Assembly (NCBI RefSeq): GCF_932526225.1
Contig: NC_064035.1
Span: forward strand, 17,287,969-17,351,968
Length of the DNA: 64,000 bases
Direction of reading: 5' to 3'
Origin: Nematostella vectensis
Taxonomy: Eukaryota > Cnidaria > Anthozoa > Actiniaria > Edwardsiidae
The position numbers and the translations under genes were made by a program. Shown piece by piece: positions 1 through 12,336 of this stretch. The notes under the pieces were generated by a model. The model was not told the origin of the DNA. It searched no databases and worked only from the letters and a program-made list of their open reading frames with translations. How positions within the stretch are numbered: position 1 is the stretch's first letter; every line of letters begins with the position of its first letter.

Positions 1-3000
1 ATTCTCCGCCTCAACAAATGCAAGATCACTCTCTGCACTTCTTGCTCTACTTGCCATCTCTGCCAAAGCTTTTTCAAGTTTTTCAGAGTCTGATTCTGTT
101 GTACTGGACTCATTCTTCTGAAAATGACACAAAAGCTGAAAAGTCATATAACTAGCAAATGCTCTTATGCTAAATATATACTAAAGTTTGCCATGTCAAA
201 TCCCCCTCCCTCATCATATATATGCCATGTTGTTAAAAATCTCTTAAATTACCCATGCTTTTTTTATATACAGATCCATGATAGCACTAAATGCTTTTCA
301 AGTGATATAAAAAATTGTTTATTGTTATCATTATTATATATTGTTTATAGAAAAATATATAAAAAAAGAATAAAGGATAGTGATAATAGCAGTTCCTTAT
401 TACAAGTTGTAGATGATTTGCGAGAGCTTTATTATCAGTCTCAAATCTGACTTCAAAGTTTTGAAGTCGCCGGTGAACAGTAAAGTAGCTGGCAGTCCAT
501 CGCCAGTAAGAGCCTTCTATTGAAACCCCTGTGCAATGTTCACTACTATATTACACAAAAACTCTTAAAGTGGATGGTCAATTCCTTTCTGTTTCTTCCT
601 TATGAAGGCAAAGAACTAAATATATTTCATTTATACGCTTTGTTATTAAACATGAATAAGAAAATAATAGAACTAATAAAAATAATTTCTTAAGCATTAT
701 AAATTAAGAATCAAACATTAGAGTATAGCTTATTTAATATCAGCATCAAATTAACATGACAAACTAAATATTCAATAAATAAATACCTTAAAAAATAAAT
801 ACCTTATTCAATAAATAAATACCATAGTTTCTTTTGTTAAGTCACTTTTCACCACTGTACTAAAGAGTATGTATAGCTGTTTTCTAGACAATTCTAGCAG
901 TGTGATAATGTGATATCATACTCACAGGAAGGTCCTGGGATTGCATGGCTGCTATCTGTAATTCTAGCTCTTGGATTCTTTCCTCGGCTCTGTCAGCACG
1001 CTGCTCAGCCTAATACACAATGATATAGGAAGATGACAAAAATGTACACAAATGGGACATGCAACCAGATAATTATTTTCAAGAAATATCATGGCAATGT
1101 GCTTGGACATTGAAACATGTGAAATTTGCCTAAAAATAGCATGGCATTGCACATAGATACATTCATACTTGCTTACTAGACAATACCACAGGGACTCAAT
1201 TTAACAAAGGATTGGATCTATATTTGAATACCTTAAAAAGCAAATATTTACAGAGCAGATGCATCCTTAATCATACAACAACAAAAAGAGAAAAGTTAGA
1301 AACAAGTTTTCCAAGTCTTAAAAAATCACATTCCAAATCAATTTCAATAATACATGTGATGGTAAGCTTGCAAGAATAAAAAAGTTCTTTTAAAAAAATG
1401 ATAGTATTTCACTTAGTCTGTTAGGTTATGTGTAGAGACACAGAAAAATTCAGATTTATACATTTGTAAAAAGACAAAACAAATGCAGAAAAAAATAACA
1501 AAAAATCTGTCACAATGAATAAAAGAACCATTTGGCATTATGACCCAATACTGCATCCATAAATATTGCACTGATCAAATTACAGTTTTCTCACCCTGAA
1601 AGACTTGCACCAAGTTACCACCGAAGTGACTGCCAACACCACCAACAACAAGCGATATATCAACTCCTCAACAACCGCTACAGCATACCAAGGATTGGCG
1701 CTATGGATTATTCTAGCTTCAGGGTAACATAAGCTCAGTAGCAGTAATAGGCCTAATGCAAGAGCTCCAGCCACAGCTACAAGTTGGTAAACCCGGCTAT
1801 CCAATGTGTATCCCCCTGGCAGACAGATCTCCATGACTCAAGATGAGTATAATATTAATATAATACTCTGCTATTATTAGTGTTCCAATGAAAGGTCTGG
1901 AGTGTCCTTGGTGTCAAATGATGATACTTTGGTATTCAGCTATGAAGGACTACAGACATATTTATCTGACATGATAAAAATACTTATCTGATACAGATAA
2001 CCTAAGCCAGATAAGAAGACAAAACCTAAACTAATGTCCTAAAACTTTATACTTGGATTCCACATGAAGCAACCACATGAAACATTAGAGCTTTTGAGTA
2101 GATGGCATGGAATAAAATGCAAGAAGAGAGTATACAAGCACAAGTGAGAGAGTGGCATAAGCTACTATCAAATTCCATTCACTGACACATCTTAAAGTTT
2201 ACTCATTTAGGAGTTATTATTGTTATTATATCATAGCAAAAAGCCACAACAGTTTTCTTTTCTACTTTCCAGTGTAAACTGCACATTGGACAAGCAAGAT
2301 TGAGTAGAAAAGTATTGCTACACAACATCTTTGTAATTTAGTAACTCAGTAATTATTTTATATACCTGAGATAGTTTGCCTTGGAATTCCTCTGAGTCAC
2401 GTGAGAGAAGCAAACTATTATGTGAGATAGGCCGAACTGGGGCATGTACTCGGCTTTTCTCACGCCCCATCAGAAATCTGTGAAAAAAATCAATTGGTCA
2501 GTCTTTGTTATTGGGTGGAAATGATAATAGGGAAATTATAATGGTAAATGCTATTTAGTAAATTAACCCCTTCTGGCTGTTGGGATATCAGCGGATTATG
2601 TCCAAGGATGAGAAATGGTATGAAAAAATAAACTAGCGGCCAAGAAGTGAAGCTTTGAGGGCAACTGTAAAATTTTGAGGATGATAATATTTGGTGGTCA
2701 AGGGGGGTGCATGTGCACCCTGTGCGCCCCCCTGAGTGGCACCCTTGACACGTCGCAGGTGGACATACCTAACAGTTCCTGAGGTGTGCTTGAGGGTGAC
2801 AGCAGCAAACATCTGGGTGACGCCCACCAGTGATACACCATCAACTTCAATAATTTGATCATTAACTTGAATCCTTGAGAAATATGTAAGGATGCAGTGT
2901 TAGAATATTGGTCTCAATAAATCTTGCTAGGGTGGCCATTACAGGAAACAGACAAATAAATCAGCTATACTGATTAAAAAATGTACTTAAACTGTTTAAA

Positions 3001-6000
3001 GAGTTGATCAAATGGTGAATCATGTATACATACCTGCCATCTTTCTCTGCAGCACCACCTTCTGTCAGTGACTTTACAAATATCCCCAACTTTTCAACGC
3101 CAGTATCTGTACCAACCCCAAGACCAATGATGCTCAGGCCAAGGCCTTTCTCATCTGCAATGACAGAAGTTAAATCAGTTTTCTCAGCTGGTGAAGCTTG
3201 GAAAAACACCTATGTAACAATGTAAAACACAACTCATAAAAAAACACAATTTACAAAGTAAAACGAAATATAATATCTTAAATATAAGATCTTAAAATGT
3301 ACAGTTAAAGCTGAATTAATGGACCAAGGGACCCTACATTCAAATTCAAGAGGGTGCTTATTTAAAAAGCATTATGGTAATTATTAAAACAACAACTTAT
3401 GATATAAACATTGGATATAAATTTTTCAAATGAAACTTTAAAGTTTGGATAGATTAATTACATAAATTTATCTACAAGGTTCTTCCAGTGCAACTTATTA
3501 AAGTTTAAAAAAAAAAATCAAAAATAGGTGTGATCTCATACCAGAATTGTGAAAATTGTTATACAAACTCAGCTCAAATGTTAAATATACATTAATGGAA
3601 AAGATAATAATAATAAAAATCATAATGAATCAATGCATTTTTAATGTTAGCCCCAAATGTTAGCTCAAAGGCTTAGCCTAGTCTAAACTAGGCTAAGTAT
3701 TTGAGATAAAAAATGTATCATAAATATAAGTTAAACTTCAAAGGAAATGCAAATAAAGCTCCAGCTGCACTACAATTTTAAGTCGACAAGCTGTAATATT
3801 TGACTGTGTAGATAGGCCAACAAAAAATTGTTGGTATTCAATTTGTTATGCATCAGCATTATTACAAATTTTAATTGCTAAAAAAGCAAACCTATTAGCA
3901 TTTGAACAACTATAGTTGACACATAAAAATTGCTAACTTTGCGCCATCTACACAACCATTTTTGCTTGACTGGAGTTTCAGCATTTTCTGTAAATGATCT
4001 GATTCAGTTTTGCAAAGTCAAAAATGGAAGCCATAACCATGGCAAGACAGGGTCTGTTAAAAATAGGAACTTAGGAACACATATATACATATAGGAAATA
4101 GGAACACATTTTGCCAAAATCTCAGTAAGTACCCCAAAATATAAGAGACTAATAACTGAAAAAAACATAATTGAAAAAAAAAACATTTCACAAGATTTCT
4201 GTACAAATCTTTTAAAAAAAAGATTTTTATAGATCTATGGACCAAAAATCGTGAATATATTTTCCACTGTCATGAACATTAATCATTAATCATAACTTGT
4301 CTTGTTTGGTTTTATTATTAGAATAGCCAATCTCAAGATATCATACTAGTAAACGGCACTGTTGACATGCCAATGTTAAATAATTTCTAGAACAAAATTC
4401 TTTATTAAAGCATAGCTGTAAGCCCAACATGTACAGAAATCTTGTGAAATCGGGTAAAATACAGTAAACATGTGAAAAAAAAAACAAGAGAGCCAATGCG
4501 GGTGAATACACAGAATGTATGAACATTCTCACAAAAATAAGCCTTGTGATGAGGTCCAAAGTCTTGTGACACCCGCCTAATGCGGGTGAGTTGACAGCTA
4601 TGTTAAAGTACAAGTTTTGAGGTATTGACTAAAACACTTCTACATATAATAAGACAAGGTGGATGTTTTTTTGTGCAGATCTTTTTTTCATATACTTTTG
4701 ATCTATAAAAATAATCAGTTAAATCATACTAAAAGCTTTTGTCAAACAAAGGAATTTATGATCCCAACAAAAATAAACGTTGAATTATTATACATGTATA
4801 AGGGATTAAACCAAAATAGAGGTTTTGATTAATGGCCTTCAATCAGTGTGTGACTATTTCACAGTGGGAGTTTGAAAGCCTTTTTGGAAAATGAATAGAT
4901 CATTCCTTTATATTTTATTGGTCTATTTTATCAGCAAATGCATGAGGGAATTTAAATCTCAGTGCAGTATGTGTCAAAGTCTATCACAGTCACAGTCACT
5001 ACTGATGAGAGGTAACGCCAAGTCATCAGTGATAATGACTGCCAAAAAATTTAAGAGACTGATAAAACACTTATGCATAAATTAACCCTAGAAGGATGAT
5101 CAAACTGAAAACAAAAACAATTCATTCTAGATAAAGTTTCCTTCCCAATAACAAGGCTGCAGAAATTGCCAAGCAGAAAAATATAGTAACATTCAACTTA
5201 AAAAAAAAACACTCAAGAATTTTAGCATTTATCAGTTGTTAGTAACACAGACATTTGTGATTGTTTGGTTTTAACAAACAGTTCAAATCATAATAAAAAG
5301 CACTAATAATATACCATGACCTTGTATTTTTACAAATATCTCACAGGAACCAAAAAAGTAAGTTAGGACAGTGAAGCTCCCTTTCTGAATAACTCAAATG
5401 AAAATTAGCATATACCATTGAAACCATTTTTAAAAACAACAGCTGTGAATTATACAGCATGAATCAGATCAAGTAATTCAATCCCTGTGACAGAATACTA
5501 ATATCTTCAGTTCTACTATTAACCTAGCAACAATCAAAATTATTGTCATAGTTTCAATAATTTTATATCTTGATAAACATACCTTTCTCTAAATCAACTG
5601 AGAACACATCCATTTTTTCCACTCTTTTTTCCAATTCCCATTCAGCTGAAGCTGTGACAGGATCAATTTCCTCATTCCCTCTGTCGTACTCCTCAGCACT
5701 ATATGTATGAAACACCAATGGCTCCTTTTCCTCCACAAACCCAACATTACGCCGTGGTTTCTTTTCCCCTCTAGAAATCGCAGAGGGTAGAGGCTTTTTC
5801 TCAAAGAGGAATGAAATTGGTGAAATATCCTGAGAATCTGGCTCTGGCGAACTATGTTCAATGATGCTACCAGTTTCTTCCTCTGTCAATTCTTCTTCTT
5901 CATCAATAGGCTTGGCCCTAGCCTCATCCCTAGTAACATCCTGGAGATTCAGCTTCACCTTCTCCACCTGGAGATGAGGGTCTCTAAACACAAGGTCAAC

Positions 6001-7299
6001 ATCTGGTTCCTCTTCTGGTACTGGTTCAGCCTCATCTTTCCAGGAAGCCTCACGCACACTACCTGGCTCATTGTCAAGGGGTCGCACTCTCCTAAGCTGT
6101 TTGCGCTCTTTATGCTCATTCTGGAGTCTGACATCCACTTGCCCGTCTGTCATCAATAGTGTTCTGCTAGGGTCTGGTACTTGTTGTTCGTATTGCTTTT
6201 CCAGTTCTGGGACAACCTCATTTTCGATTGCGCTTTCTAATGAAGATGATATGCCAGAGTCAATGCGACTCTCTGATGACGGGGAATCATCTTCTATTTC
6301 TTTATCAGTATACTGATTGTTGTTGTCACCATGAAAAACACCTGATTTGACACTTGAATTGTCTTTAACAGTTTGATTATTATTCTTGCGAGAGACTGCA
6401 GTAATATCTAAATGGTAAGCATTTGGCCTGAGCAAATCATCTTGTGATTGTGCTTTTTTAGTTGGTTCATCATCAAAGTAATACCCATATTCATTGACAT
6501 TTGTTGGTACGTCGCAGTTCAAACTATCAAGTAGTGACCGGCTTCGCAGTTTGTGCTTCTTTCTACCCACTGATAGGGGTTGGATTCCAGGGTCAGATCT
6601 AGTTCGTGGTCGTGGTTCTATGCCTTCAAGCTCCGGTACTAAATCTGACAATCTCGGCGAGTATTTTTTCAAAGACACTGCCACAGAAAGACTCTCTTGA
6701 GAATTATTCTCGAACTTGGCTCTCTTGGCTGCGATCCCTTCCGTAACAAAGATTTTATACAGACTTTCCGGGGAGCTTTTCTTTACATAACTTGGCACTG
6801 ACCATCTATTCACTTGAGACTCACGGTGATTTTCGGCATTTATCTTGGCGATATCATCTGATTTCGGCCTTGTTTTTCCAACCCTATAAACATTTAGTGC
6901 ATTGACACTTTCATTAGCAATCGCTGTGTCGAATATATTTTTCAATTTACTCACACTGATTCGATTTGCTTCATCGGATTTTTTGCGTTCCAACTTCTTG
7001 CGATCATTGGTGTCATCACCCTGGTCTATTTCATTTCCCGTAGAGTTCGAATTAGAAACGTTTTTCTTCGTAATATAGGTATCTTCGCGGTGAATTACTT
7101 TGTTCGGCGGCGAAGCTAGCTTGAACACAGTTCTAGATGTTTCGTCTGTCCTAGATTTCCCCGATCTTTTAGTGGCTTTTTCCTGTCCTCTCAAATTACG
7201 CTGGGTTTTTTGGAGGCTCACGTCTTCTTGCTGGACAGCATTATTTTTGTGTCCACCGGTGCGAAATTCTCGTCGTTGTCCTATTCTTGTTGATGCCAT
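1..7299 (-). CDS. PPP1R9: Neurabin/spinophilin-like PP1-targeting scaffold (partial, runs off left edge)
   Basis: Scaffold that ties protein phosphatase 1 to the actin cytoskeleton and synaptic or junctional membranes. In-phase coding exons on the minus strand: 7299-5583, 3154-3034, 2873-2769, 2477-2366, 1009-926 and 117 to the window edge. Exon 1 encodes a long, charged, Ser-rich N-terminal half (572 residues) ending in an RVxF-type PP1 docking motif (RRNVGF) and the block [16 protein letters not shown], which matches the neurabin region just before the PDZ domain. The next three exons give one PDZ domain ([42 protein letters not shown]). The last two visible exons are coiled coil ([18 protein letters not shown] and a following acidic heptad stretch). 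The segment between PDZ and coiled coil is shorter than in vertebrate neurabins. The start codon at 7299 opens the long ORF. The SAM domain present in some neurabins, if any, lies outside the window. Confidence 0.88.
118..925 (-). other. Neurabin intron between two coiled-coil exons
   Basis: AT-rich intron with a clear acceptor (TTTTCAG before base 117) and a donor (CCT|GTGAGT at 926/925). I see no further exon or repeat in it. Confidence 0.7.
1595..1834 (-). CDS. Candidate alternative first exon: two-span membrane segment, in phase with neurabin coiled-coil exons
   Basis: An ATG at 1834 opens 80 codons that end at a good donor (TTCAGG|GTGAGA, 1595/1594). The peptide has two strongly hydrophobic spans ([20 protein letters not shown] and [18 protein letters not shown]) separated by about 25 residues. 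It lies inside the neurabin intron 1010-2365, on the same strand. The donor is phase 0 and the next neurabin exon (1009-926) also starts in phase 0, so the two can be joined without a frameshift. Entering it from upstream neurabin exons does not work, because the only nearby acceptor-like AG gives an early stop, so it would have to be a first exon with its own promoter. It could instead belong to a small nested gene or be a chance ORF. Function unknown. Confidence 0.4.
3155..5582 (-). other. Neurabin intron 1 (2.4 kb)
   Basis: AT-rich intron between the long first exon and the PDZ exon, running from the donor at 5582 to the acceptor CATTGCAG before 3154. Apart from one hairpin (3664-3705) I see no recognisable element. 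Short ORFs at 4.0-4.6 kb and at 4.9 kb have no family likeness. Confidence 0.6.
3664..3705. repeat. 19-bp hairpin with 4-nt loop in neurabin intron
   Basis: Arms 3664-3682 and 3687-3705 are inverted copies with 17 of 19 positions pairing; the inner 11 bp (CTTAGCCTAGT / ACTAGGCTAAG) are perfect around the loop CTAA. No coding or RNA-family assignment. Confidence 0.55.
5583..7299 (-). CDS. PPP1R9: Neurabin exon 1: N-terminal actin-side region and PP1-binding motif
   Basis: Single 1,717-bp exon ending in the donor AAAG|GTATGT at 5583/5582. It begins [12 protein letters not shown] and is basic at first, then carries a helix [12 protein letters not shown] resembling the early actin-binding part of spinophilin. 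Later it becomes very acidic ([11 protein letters not shown]). The PP1 docking motif RNVGF lies about 60 residues before the exon end, the same spacing to the PDZ as in vertebrate neurabins (there RKIHF). The final codon is split after its first base and joins the PDZ exon at 3154. Confidence 0.88.
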
Positions 7300-8977
7300 T
7301 AGTGTTTTATTTCCGGCTAGAAAAATCTGCTCTATCTATGCGAGATAGAAAAGATAAGTCCATCGTCATCGGGGGCACCTAAAACGCGCATAAACTCGAC
7401 AGCTCTGATAGGAAACAGAAATGACACAATCGGCAAAATAATACTCAAAGTTTGACCACAGAATGTACGTGTTCAGCTTCTATACTCGAGCCAATAGAGA
7501 CGGTGACTTGATAAAGCTTCCACGACGATGATATTTATAAAAATACAGATATTTCGAGCTTAGAATAAAGTATTTGAGGCAGGAGGAAGTCGATGACTGA
7601 AATAATGGCTGACTCTTGACGAAAACGGCAACACAAAGAGAAATTAGCACCTGGGTTTACAGGATTTCGCACTCCAGCGTAGCTTATCGTTTGAGAAGTG
7701 AGATATTGTCATGGATAGGTCCCTTGTACGTGAAGTTTGTTAGCTTTTGACAGGGTCTAAACATTTCCCTGTTCTATCCAGTGCTACGCTGCAGTTTGCC
7801 CCCAAGGGTTTCTAGTAGTCACGTGCTTAATTATTCATTCGTGCTTAAATTATTCAAAATGGCGGGCGGATGTTTAGACAAGAAGAACGCCAATACATAC
7901 AGAGTTCAACTTATAACAACTCACAACTCTTATTTTTTCTTTTCTTCGTTTGAAATTATCGAATAATTGACTGCTCAGACAAACATAACTGAAAAGTTTC
8001 CAATGGAACTATCTTCACCGAGGCAACTACAACAAACAGTATATCAGTAAAGCCTCGCCCTCCCCCGAGATCAAAGTATGTATGTATATTTACTTTAGAA
8101 TAATAGAGATTAATCATTTAATTAAAGATCCAAAGCTTCGATGGAATAAAATGCTTTTAACTTTGGCCTTACCTTTTATTTTCACAAGAATTTGCAATTA
8201 TTATTTTTTACACCGACCTAAGCGCAGAAAGAATAGAATGTGCGTCATATATAAAAAAAAAGAAATTATCATTTAAGCCTTTCAGCCTCGGAAAGGTTTA
8301 TTTTAGCTTTTCTTTTCGCTCAAAACATTTTTTTTTCTTAAAAAAACTTGTTTTTTCGAGGGTGGCTCGCCTCATCACCCTTATAAGATGGCCCGTTTTC
8401 ACTGTGCCCGCAAATTACAGCGCTTACCGTAAATGACCTAATAAACGCCCCCTATCTAATGAACGCCCCCTAAGCTTACAAGTTTGCAATGAACGCCACA
8501 CTCTAATAATGCCCCCCCCCTTCCTTCCCCCGCTCTCCTCCCTGCCAGCTTAAAAACAAATGACATTGGAATTCCGGAAATATAAATGGTAATTTAATTG
8601 TCATCTTGCTTATCAACACTGGTAAGCGAGTGGAGTCTTGTTCAATGTCAAGTTCAATACCGCTCTCTAACGTTCCTGATCTCATTGCTTAGGATGTCTG
8701 CAATTTTCTTTCGTTCTGTCCTCGCATCCAGGAATAACAAGGCCTACTGCTCGTTTCCGCATACTTGCACAGTAAATCATTGCATTCGTCGCATGGTAAA
8801 CGCTTGCTACGCAAGCTTTAATTTAAAATGATCCTGGCTAAGACTTGCCGCAAGTCGCCCACTTTGATTTTTCCTAATAGTAGCGCGAAATCAAATAGGT
8901 ATTTTCCTCAGATCAGTATAAAAACCTACAGTAAATCCGTAGCTCCCCCCCCCCCCCCCCCCGGATATTCGCGAATT
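7300..8977. other. Intergenic spacer upstream of neurabin
   Basis: Holds the neurabin promoter region (minus strand) and no supportable gene. A YY1-like AAAATGGCGGGCGG lies at 7856-7869. The block 8428-8525 has CCGTAAAT followed by repeated AACGCCCCCT, an inverted relative of the repeats at 9.7 and 11.4 kb. A run of 17-18 C residues is at about 8945-8961. Confidence 0.5.
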
Positions 8978-9559
8978 GGGCAGACCCTGAAGTAAGAGTT
9001 CGAAAGAGTCGGCGAATTTAGTAGACTCTGAAGTAAGAGTCGGCGAATTTGGTAGACTCTGAAGTAAGAGTCGGCGAATTTGGTAGACCCTGAAGTAAGA
9101 GTCGGCGAATTTGGTAGACTCTGAAGTAAGAGTCGGCGAATTTAGTAGACCCTGAAGTAAGAGTCGGCGAATTTGGTAGACTCTGAAGTAAGAGTCGGCG
9201 AATTTGGTAGACTCTGAAGTAAGAGTCGGCGAATTTGGTAGACCCTGAAGTAAGAGTCGGCGAATTTGGTAGACTCTGAAGGAAGAGTCGGCGAATTTGG
9301 TAGACCCTGAAGTAAGAGTCGGCGAATTTGGTAGACTCTGAAGTAAGAGTCGGCGAATTTGGTAGACCCTGAAGTAAGAGTCGGCGAATTTGGTAGACCC
9401 TGAAGTAAGAGTCGGCGAATTTGGTAGACCCTGAAGTAAGAGTCGGCGAATTTGGTAGACTCTGAAGTAAGAGTCGGCGAATTTGGTAGACCCTGAAGTA
9501 AGAGTCGGCGAATTTGGTAGACCCTGAAGTAAGAGTCGGCGAATTTGGTAGACTCTGAA
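8978..9559. repeat. 31-bp minisatellite, about 18 copies
   Basis: The unit begins GAAGTAAGAGTCGGCGAATT and ends TGGTAGACYCT, with copies at exact 31-bp steps from 9030 to 9557. Copies differ mainly at a C/T in the GACYCT end. Because 31 is not a multiple of 3 and the unit has no stop on the minus strand, it yields two overlapping long minus-strand ORFs that read the same unit in turn in three frames. These are not genes. Confidence 0.95.
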
Positions 9560-9697
9560 GTAAAGTTGATTGAATGTACACCAAGTTATAATAATATGAA
9601 AACTAGTGCTTTGATATATCAATAACGTATAAAAGTGGTATTAACATACTACTTGGACCGTTTTGTGCGCATTTCGTGTTTTGAAATAAACACCTCC

Positions 9698-9771
9698 CTC
9701 GAATAAGCGCCCCGTCAGAGATTCGAAAAAAATTTAATAAGCGCCGGGGCGCTTATTCGAGTAAATACGGT
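9698..9771. repeat. Inverted repeat of the GCGCTTATTCGAG family
   Basis: Perfect 17-bp arms CTCGAATAAGCGCCCCG (9698-9714) and CGGGGCGCTTATTCGAG (9745-9761), followed by TAAATACGGTA. The same core recurs in the array at 11.33-11.75 kb and, inverted, at 8.43-8.52 kb, so this is a local cluster of one dispersed repeat family. Confidence 0.7.
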
Positions 9772-11330
9772 ACGGGCAGTAGCGGGTTCCTACTTCTCCG
9801 CTAAAAAATATCGAAATTATAAAGAAAAGCAGCAAAAATAACCCATTTCTTATGGTCTCCTTAGGACTCTAGACTGGTACCTGCATGGTGAGCCCCCCCC
9901 CCTCCCCCCGGGGATTTGTTTGGCGAGTTAGCGGCTCTTGCATGGCTATTCTCATGCGCACCCATCCAAAGGAGTCCCCTTCCCACTCTCAAAGTGGCGC
10001 CCCATAGCGCCATTATCATCATTACACTTGAAGAGGAAAAGAACAAATACGTTCACCTGTGTGCATCATTGCTCAAGAGAAAGTATTTCTCACATAATGT
10101 GGGTCTGTTGATCCCGTACACCAAGGAGTTCAATTCGTTGCTCGACTTTTTCGAAGCTAGCTTAACTGTCTCTAACCAAAGGGGTTCGCACGCCGACCCT
10201 TACTTCATGATATACCCAATCTGCCAATTCACGGCCATTACTTCAGGATCTACCCATAATTCTCCGACCCTTAGGGACGAGGTCATAACAATCGGCCAAG
10301 CTAGGGACCCGATTTAGGGGGGTGGGGTATGGCCCGCCGCCACCCACCATTTTGGGGATGGGGGGTATGGAAGCCCGCTGGTAACCTTACGACCCGATGA
10401 GGCGGAAGGGGGGGGGGGGGTGTATGACAACCTTACGAGACCGACCGATGGTGATGACAGGGGGGGGGGGAGGCAGCCCGCCGATTACGACAGATACACC
10501 AATTCAGGGAGGGTATGGAGCGCTTCCACTGGCAAATAGATTGCCATTTAAGGAGACTTTCCATGCATAGGCCCTATTCGCACTAAGCAAATGTTTGTTT
10601 GTTTTGACAAAAAAAAAACTGTCAACGCTAGCGGGAAACGTGCGAATGCGTTTGTTCGACCAGGACAATTTTCAACGATCTTCAAAGGCTACGCTGGCCT
10701 GTTCTGGAGGCGGCCAGAACTAGGTCAAACGTCAAGTTTTTCAATTAACACCAAGCTTTACTTGAGCAGAAGTTGTTGTTCTTGATATTCATAAAATGAA
10801 TTTACTACCAGTAAGGCGATGAGTTGTGCAAAAATATTCCAAGGAAGCACTGTGATCAAACGTTAACAAATGATGCAACTCGGCTTTTTCGCGTGAGAAA
10901 TCCGAGTCTAATTTTGAATGACGTTTGGGTTGCGTTAGGCTTTTTGTTTGACCTCTTAGTGCGAATGCGATTTACAATCGATCGGCCAGGACAAAATTTG
11001 GCTGGCTGTTTGTCGTCCCGGCCAGACAAACTATGTCCTCCTAGTGCAATTAGTCCCATAGCCAAGATAAAAATGCACATCTCCACCAGCAACCATATAA
11101 TTACGAATCAAATAACTTTGATGTTGATACAATGACAATGGCTCAGCATGCCAGTTGCGCTACACGTCAGGAAATTTAATATGTTGTCCAGATAATGGCC
11201 TTGTAAATTGCCATGTCATATGTAATTACACCTGAGTTTCATCATTTATAACCACTATATCCATTGAATATATGTCTCTTTCTTGTTCAGAGTCTATGAG
11301 CTACAGCGCTGAATCTGATAAGCATTCGTT
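9772..11330. other. Intergenic, G-rich and low-complexity spacer
   Basis: No gene supported. It contains runs of C near 9890-9909 and of G near 10404-10420 and 10458-10470, set in GGGGTATGG-type sequence. Short ORFs here have no recognisable domain. Confidence 0.5.
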
Positions 11331-11333
11331 ATT

Positions 11334-11744
11334 CTTTTAATGTGAACGCTTATTCGGGGGAAGCGCTTATTAATAGTTTTGGTTTAAAGGGGGCGCTTAC
11401 TCGGGGGAAGCGCTAGTTTTGGTTTAAAGGGGGCGCTTATTCGGGGGAAGCGCTTATTAATAGTTTTGGTTTAAAGGGGGCGCTTATTCGGGGGAAGCGC
11501 TTATTAATAGTTTTGGTTTAAAGGGGGCGCTTATTCGGGGGAAGCGCTAGTTTTGGTTTAAAGGGGGCGCTTATTCGGGGGAAGCGCTTATTAATAGTTT
11601 TGGTTTAAAGGGGGCGCTTATTCGGGGGAAGCGCTCATTAATAGTTTTGGTTCAAAGGGGGCGCTTATTCGGGGAAAGCGCTTATTAATAGTTTTGGTTC
11701 AAAGGGGGCGCTTATTCGAGGGAGGGGATTATTCGCGTAAATAC
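11334..11744. repeat. 47-bp tandem array (with 40-bp deletion variants), about 8 copies
   Basis: The unit contains TAGTTTTGGTTTAAAGGGGG followed by CGCTTATTCGGGGGAAGCGC and TTATTAA. Copies lacking the TTATTAA block are about 40 bp. Each unit holds GCGCTT..AAGCGC, a short hairpin. The array ends in ATTCGCGTAAATACGGTATA, the same terminus as the element at 9.7 kb. Confidence 0.9.
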
Positions 11745-12336
11745 GGTATATACAGTCCCTAAGTTGTCTTCATCCCCATTGGCTACTTCCGGCCAGATCC
11801 ACCCGCCCCTAAAAAGAATGCAAAAATGACACGCTTTAGACATGTAAATGGTTCTAGAGTGTTTTATGTTGATTTTTGAGGTGTTTGTGGTTTGTTATAT
11901 GTGAACAGCTTGCTTCATGTCAGGTCCCACCTGAGGCTTAATAATCAAAAGATACACAGGTCGCCACCAAGGGTCGCCACTACCGCACGCAAGCCAGTAA
12001 TGTTGCCGCGGCCTTGGGAGACTTGGGTATTAGCATGGAAAAATCGTGACACACATCTTGATAAATACTCCCATTTTATTTTTTCGCCGCCATACAAGCG
12101 CATTTTTTACGCAATGTATCTTAAAAGCTTGCGGTAAAACCCAATTGTTAACGCAGCCTACAAAACGAATTCAAAGCAGCGCAGCAATTCAAATGAAAGT
12201 GGTGGCGTGCTCGAAGCTTTGTATTCATATTCAAAAATAATGATATTCTCTTCAGGGGATACATACAATGATCTCATTCATATTAGTCATGGTCTGGTAA
12301 ATTCACAGTGCGAAAAATATTCCTATCTATTGTTCC

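Noticed and set aside
7781-7966. Plus ORF with MAGGCLDKKNANTYR after ATGGCGGGCGG
   Set aside because: No donor site, no family likeness, ends soon in low-complexity sequence; the ATGGCGG is better explained as a YY1-like site.
8891-9622. Minus-strand ORFs of 243 and 188 codons with a 31-residue repeat
   Set aside because: They are translations of the 31-bp minisatellite; the period of 31 residues equals three DNA units, the sign of a repeat read through all frames.
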